Part shown: piece after piece, positions 40,239 through 42,736 of the stretch
Position numbering within the stretch: position 1 is the first letter of the stretch
Layout of the letters: every line of letters starts with the position of its first letter
DNA from: an uncultured Oscillospiraceae bacterium
GTDB taxonomy: Bacteria > Bacillota > Clostridia > Oscillospirales > Acutalibacteraceae
Length of the DNA stretch: 42,736 nt
Assembly (NCBI GenBank): GCA_900547445.1
Contig: URGJ01000012.1
Location: 1-42,736 of the forward strand
Direction: 5' to 3'
Notes under the pieces: generated by a model
The model's input: the letters and a program-made list of their open reading frames with translations, nothing else
Databases searched by the model: none
What the model was told of the DNA's origin: nothing
Program-made: the position numbers and the translations under genes

Positions 40239-41822
40239 TTAATTCAGATAATTGTCCGGCAGGTCGTTTTCAAGCAGAACCACCGTGTTTTTATCGGCAA
40301 TTTCGCCGTAAACGCCCATAGCCTCTTTAAAGCTCTTAACCACAAAAAGCTTTTCGGGACTAAAGCCCACCGACTCTGCGCCGTCTCTCAGGGGCTTTGA
40401 GCGGTTAAGACCCACAAGTATAATTATATCACACTTTTTAGCGGCTTCAAGACCAAGCGCAAAATTACAGTCATATTCCTTTGCGCCGAGCTCTATAAGC
40501 CCGGGGGTTACTATAACCTTTTTCATATTATCAAAGGAGCTTAGTACCCGTACCGCCTCAATACAGCCCTCTGGGTTTGCGTTATAGGCGTCATCGATAA
40601 GGGTTGAGCCGTTGATATAGGGTTTTAATTCCAATCTGTGCTCGGTCGGCTTAAGGGAGGAAACCGCAAAGCGAATGTTTTCGGGGGTTACGCCGAGATT
40701 CAGGGCAAGCGCCGCCGCACCCGTGATATTAATAACGCTGTGAAGCCCTAAAAGCCTTGAAGAAAGCGGAATTTCCGCTTCGCCCGAAACCACGGTGAAC
40801 TCCGAGCCGTTTCTGCCGTAAGAAATATCCTTAGCCTTTACATCAAAATCGCCCGTGCCGTAAAGGGTGTAGAGGGAGGGGTCTATTCGTTTAATAAGCT
40901 CCGCGCTGTCCCCGTTTACAAATACCTCGCCGCCGTTTTTTAATACCTCGTCCGCTAACTCAAACTTGGTTTTAAAAACATTTTCTACCGTTTTAAAGGT
41001 TTCAAGGTGCTGTTCACCCACCGAGGTGATTATTCCGTATTTCGGGTGGACAATATCGCAGATTTCCTTAATATCTCCGATATTTTTAGCACCCATCTCG
41101 CAGATGAAAATTTGGGTTCGGGGTTCGATTTTCTCGCGGATTGTGCGCACCACACCCATAGGTGTATTAAAGCTTTGGGGTGTTGCGACAACATTGTATT
41201 TCTCGCTTAAAATGCGGCTTAAGATAAACTTTGTGGTGGTTTTGCCGTAGCTTCCCGTAACGCCTATTACGGTAAGACCGTTATGCTCTTTTAAAATGCG
41301 CTTTGCGTCATTAATATACCACCGAGAAATAAGCTTTTCCACAGGTGCGGTAATTAAACGGCAGACAAGCGCCGTAAGGGGAGAAATAAAGGAGAAAATA
41401 AGGCAAAGCGTAGCAAAAATTCCGTCTGCGGAACTTTGCGGGAAAATTACGTATAAACATATAAATAATACAAACAGTATTGCCGCCACCGCGAAAAGCC
41501 GCTTTATTCTGCCTGTAAATACGAGCTTTTTTATTGATTTTTTCTGTGTTCTGACACATATTAAAACGCGTATGGCAAGAACGGCGATTAAAAGGATAAG
41601 CTGTGCGGTAAAAAGCCGTCTGCTCATCAAAAGCGAAGCAATGCAGAAGGCAATACACTCTATACAAAGGGGGACGGAATAGCTGTCCTTTACCCAGGTT
41701 AGATAGCGTGAGGGGAAATAGGAGTTTTGCTGGAGCATCTGGTACTGCCTTACAAGGGCGAAAAGCCCCGAAACTGCGGCGAGAATAAGAGAAATAAGTA
41801 AAATCACATTCAATTCATACAC
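40239..41822 (-). CDS. murF: MurF-like Mur ligase with N-terminal membrane domain
   Basis: 527 aa. Residues 1-160 contain about five hydrophobic helices in place of the soluble MurF N-terminal domain. Then comes the Mur ligase core: P-loop GVTGSYGKTTTK (187-198), FICEMGAKNIGDI, ITSVGEQHLETF, TEHRLELK, LIDDAYNANPEG, and a C-terminal ligase domain with VTPGLIELG. It would add D-Ala-D-Ala to UDP-MurNAc-tripeptide, here apparently membrane-bound. The gene lies four bases after the hydrolase and 24 bases before ddl. Confidence 0.87.
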   Translation of the reverse strand: MYELNVILLISLILAAVSGLFALVRQYQMLQQNSYFPSRYLTWVKDSYSVPLCIECIAFCIASLLMSRRLFTAQLILLIAVLAIRVLICVRTQKKSIKKLVFTGRIKRLFAVAAILFVLFICLYVIFPQSSADGIFATLCLIFSFISPLTALVCRLITAPVEKLISRWYINDAKRILKEHNGLTVIGVTGSYGKTTTKFILSRILSEKYNVVATPQSFNTPMGVVRTIREKIEPRTQIFICEMGAKNIGDIKEICDIVHPKYGIITSVGEQHLETFKTVENVFKTKFELADEVLKNGGEVFVNGDSAELIKRIDPSLYTLYGTGDFDVKAKDISYGRNGSEFTVVSGEAEIPLSSRLLGLHSVINITGAAALALNLGVTPENIRFAVSSLKPTEHRLELKPYINGSTLIDDAYNANPEGCIEAVRVLSSFDNMKKVIVTPGLIELGAKEYDCNFALGLEAAKKCDIIILVGLNRSKPLRDGAESVGFSPEKLFVVKSFKEAMGVYGEIADKNTVVLLENDLPDNYLN

Positions 41823-41825
41823 TTC

Positions 41826-42584
41826 CTAATTTATAAAGCTTTTTAAAATCGCCGCCGCCTGATACGGCTGTTCGCAAAATGAATAATGCCCCGCACCCTT
41901 TATTACGCACAGCCCCGAATCGGGGATAAGGCTTTTTATAATCTCGGCGTCGGAAAGGGGGGTCGCCGTGTCCTTTTCGCCCCAGATAAGTAAGGTCGGG
42001 CAGGAAATATTGCTTATAATATCCCTCAAATCGGTATTTACAAGTGATACCATCGTTTTGCGCAAAACCTCGGGAGCGGCGTTATAATCCGCCGAGCCGT
42101 AATGCTTACGGGCTTTATCGAGCAAGCCCTCGGAATAATTCTTTATAACCGGCAGGGTAAGCACCCGCTTTATCGCCTTAAAGCTTTTCGCCCTTATTTT
42201 CTGCTTTGCGCTTTTTTTAGGTATCAGCCCCGCAGAATCGAGCAAAACTATTTTAGGGGGATTTACCATGCCGGTAGCCGCCATTTTAAGTATAACTCTA
42301 CCGCCGTGGGAATGACCTATCATAATCGGGTTATCAATATTCACGGCTTTCATAAATTTAAGCACAAAATCGCAGTAATCGTCTAAAGTCCAGGGCTTTT
42401 TCATTGTATCCGAGCCGCCGCACCCCGGGAAGTTTACCGCCACAAGACGGCAACGGTCGCAAAGCGCCGAAATTATACCGCCGTAAACCTCAAAGGAGGA
42501 GCCCCAGCCGTGCAGAAGCAAAACCGGAATACCCGCCCCTTTTTCGGTATATTCTATGTTTAGACCGTCAACAGTAATATTCAT
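41826..42584 (-). CDS. alpha/beta hydrolase
   Basis: 252 aa. Oxyanion HGWGSS, nucleophile elbow GHSHGG (Ser near residue 93), acid in WGEKDTATP and His in GAGHYSF: a complete catalytic triad of the esterase/hydrolase fold. No signal peptide. It is the first gene of the cell-wall/iron operon. The substrate is unknown; its place before murF might hint at a lipid or wall precursor, but such hydrolases are promiscuous. Confidence 0.85.
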   Translation of the reverse strand: MNITVDGLNIEYTEKGAGIPVLLLHGWGSSFEVYGGIISALCDRCRLVAVNFPGCGGSDTMKKPWTLDDYCDFVLKFMKAVNIDNPIMIGHSHGGRVILKMAATGMVNPPKIVLLDSAGLIPKKSAKQKIRAKSFKAIKRVLTLPVIKNYSEGLLDKARKHYGSADYNAAPEVLRKTMVSLVNTDLRDIISNISCPTLLIWGEKDTATPLSDAEIIKSLIPDSGLCVIKGAGHYSFCEQPYQAAAILKSFIN

Positions 42585-42622
42585 AACTCTCTCCGTCCGT
42601 TAAATATCAGCCTTGAAAATAT

Positions 42623-42634
42623 ATTATACCAAAT
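42623..42634 (-). promoter_or_regulatory. extended -10 promoter of the cell-wall/iron operon
   Basis: Minus strand TTTGGTATAAT: an extended -10 (TGGTATAAT) about 40 bp before the hydrolase ATG, with no good -35. Confidence 0.5.
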
Positions 42635-42642
42635 ATGTCCTC

Positions 42643-42682
42643 AAAAAAAAAGCCCTTTTTAAAAAATATGCCAATTAGGGCT
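42643..42682 (-). terminator. terminator of an upstream minus-strand gene outside the window
   Basis: On the minus strand AGCCCT...AGGGCT (42682-42677 / 42656-42651) is followed by a run of eight or nine T's (42650-42643). On the plus strand a TGGTACAAT just right of it may start a rightward gene beyond the window. Confidence 0.65.
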
Positions 42683-42736
42683 GTTATGGTACAATAGATA
42701 GGTAACAAAATAAAAAGAAAATTCATCTCAAATATG

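Overview
The window looks like chromosomal DNA of a gut-type Firmicute (class Clostridia, probably Oscillospiraceae/Ruminococcaceae). By eye it has moderate-to-low GC, strong AGGAGG-type ribosome sites and sigma-A promoters. It carries the housekeeping order Asp23-like / FakA (YloV) / RecG, a YmdB-type phosphoesterase and a FeoA-FeoB-FeoB-associated Cys-rich gene set. Species cannot be assigned from sequence alone.

Layout. (1) 1-1147: a 34-codon small gene with its own terminator, then an orphan GC-rich LL-H-type phage holin. (2) 1148-10240: an AraC regulator divergent from a compact eight-gene hexuronate operon. It encodes uronate isomerase, mannonate dehydratase, an SDR mannonate oxidoreductase, KDPG aldolase and KDG kinase, which together take glucuronate to pyruvate plus glyceraldehyde-3-phosphate. 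In the middle are a TIM-barrel epimerase and two tandem Gfo/Idh/MocA dehydrogenases that the textbook pathway does not need. (3) 10237-11620: two AraC genes fused head to head, each without its N-terminal half, then a promoter-17 codon ORF-terminator miniature unit. (4) 11770-14357: sirtuin and RecQ. (5) 14358-15570: mobile-element debris. (6) 15568-20007: a surface protein with a degenerate sortase motif and a lipoprotein, divergent from a membrane regulator (12-TM MFS-like domain fused to a LuxR HTH). (7) 20010-26670: a decayed integration hot spot at tRNA-Pro. It has two complete tRNA-Pro(UGG) genes, one 5' half of a third, about 163-bp flanking repeats, 12-bp iterons, integrase tails, an XRE-DUF3990 two-gene operon that looks like a toxin-antitoxin system, an hsdM remnant split by a 77-bp MITE-like insert, a frameshifted mgtC and a transposase-integrase chimera. 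(8) 26788-33341: ymdB, a lone peptide-binding lipoprotein, asp23-like, fakA, recG. (9) 33342-33760: a 359-bp nested fold-back repeat. (10) 42584-33765, minus strand: a tightly packed probable operon of alpha/beta hydrolase, membrane-anchored MurF, D-Ala-D-Ala ligase family, CDF metal transporter, feoA, feoB, the FeoB-associated protein and a frameshifted membrane protein.

Strongest candidates for something new: the epimerase/double-dehydrogenase module inside the uronate operon, the XRE-DUF3990 operon, the MFS-LuxR/lipoprotein/surface-protein trio, and a tRNA-Pro whose 19-56 tertiary pair has switched from G-C to A-U.
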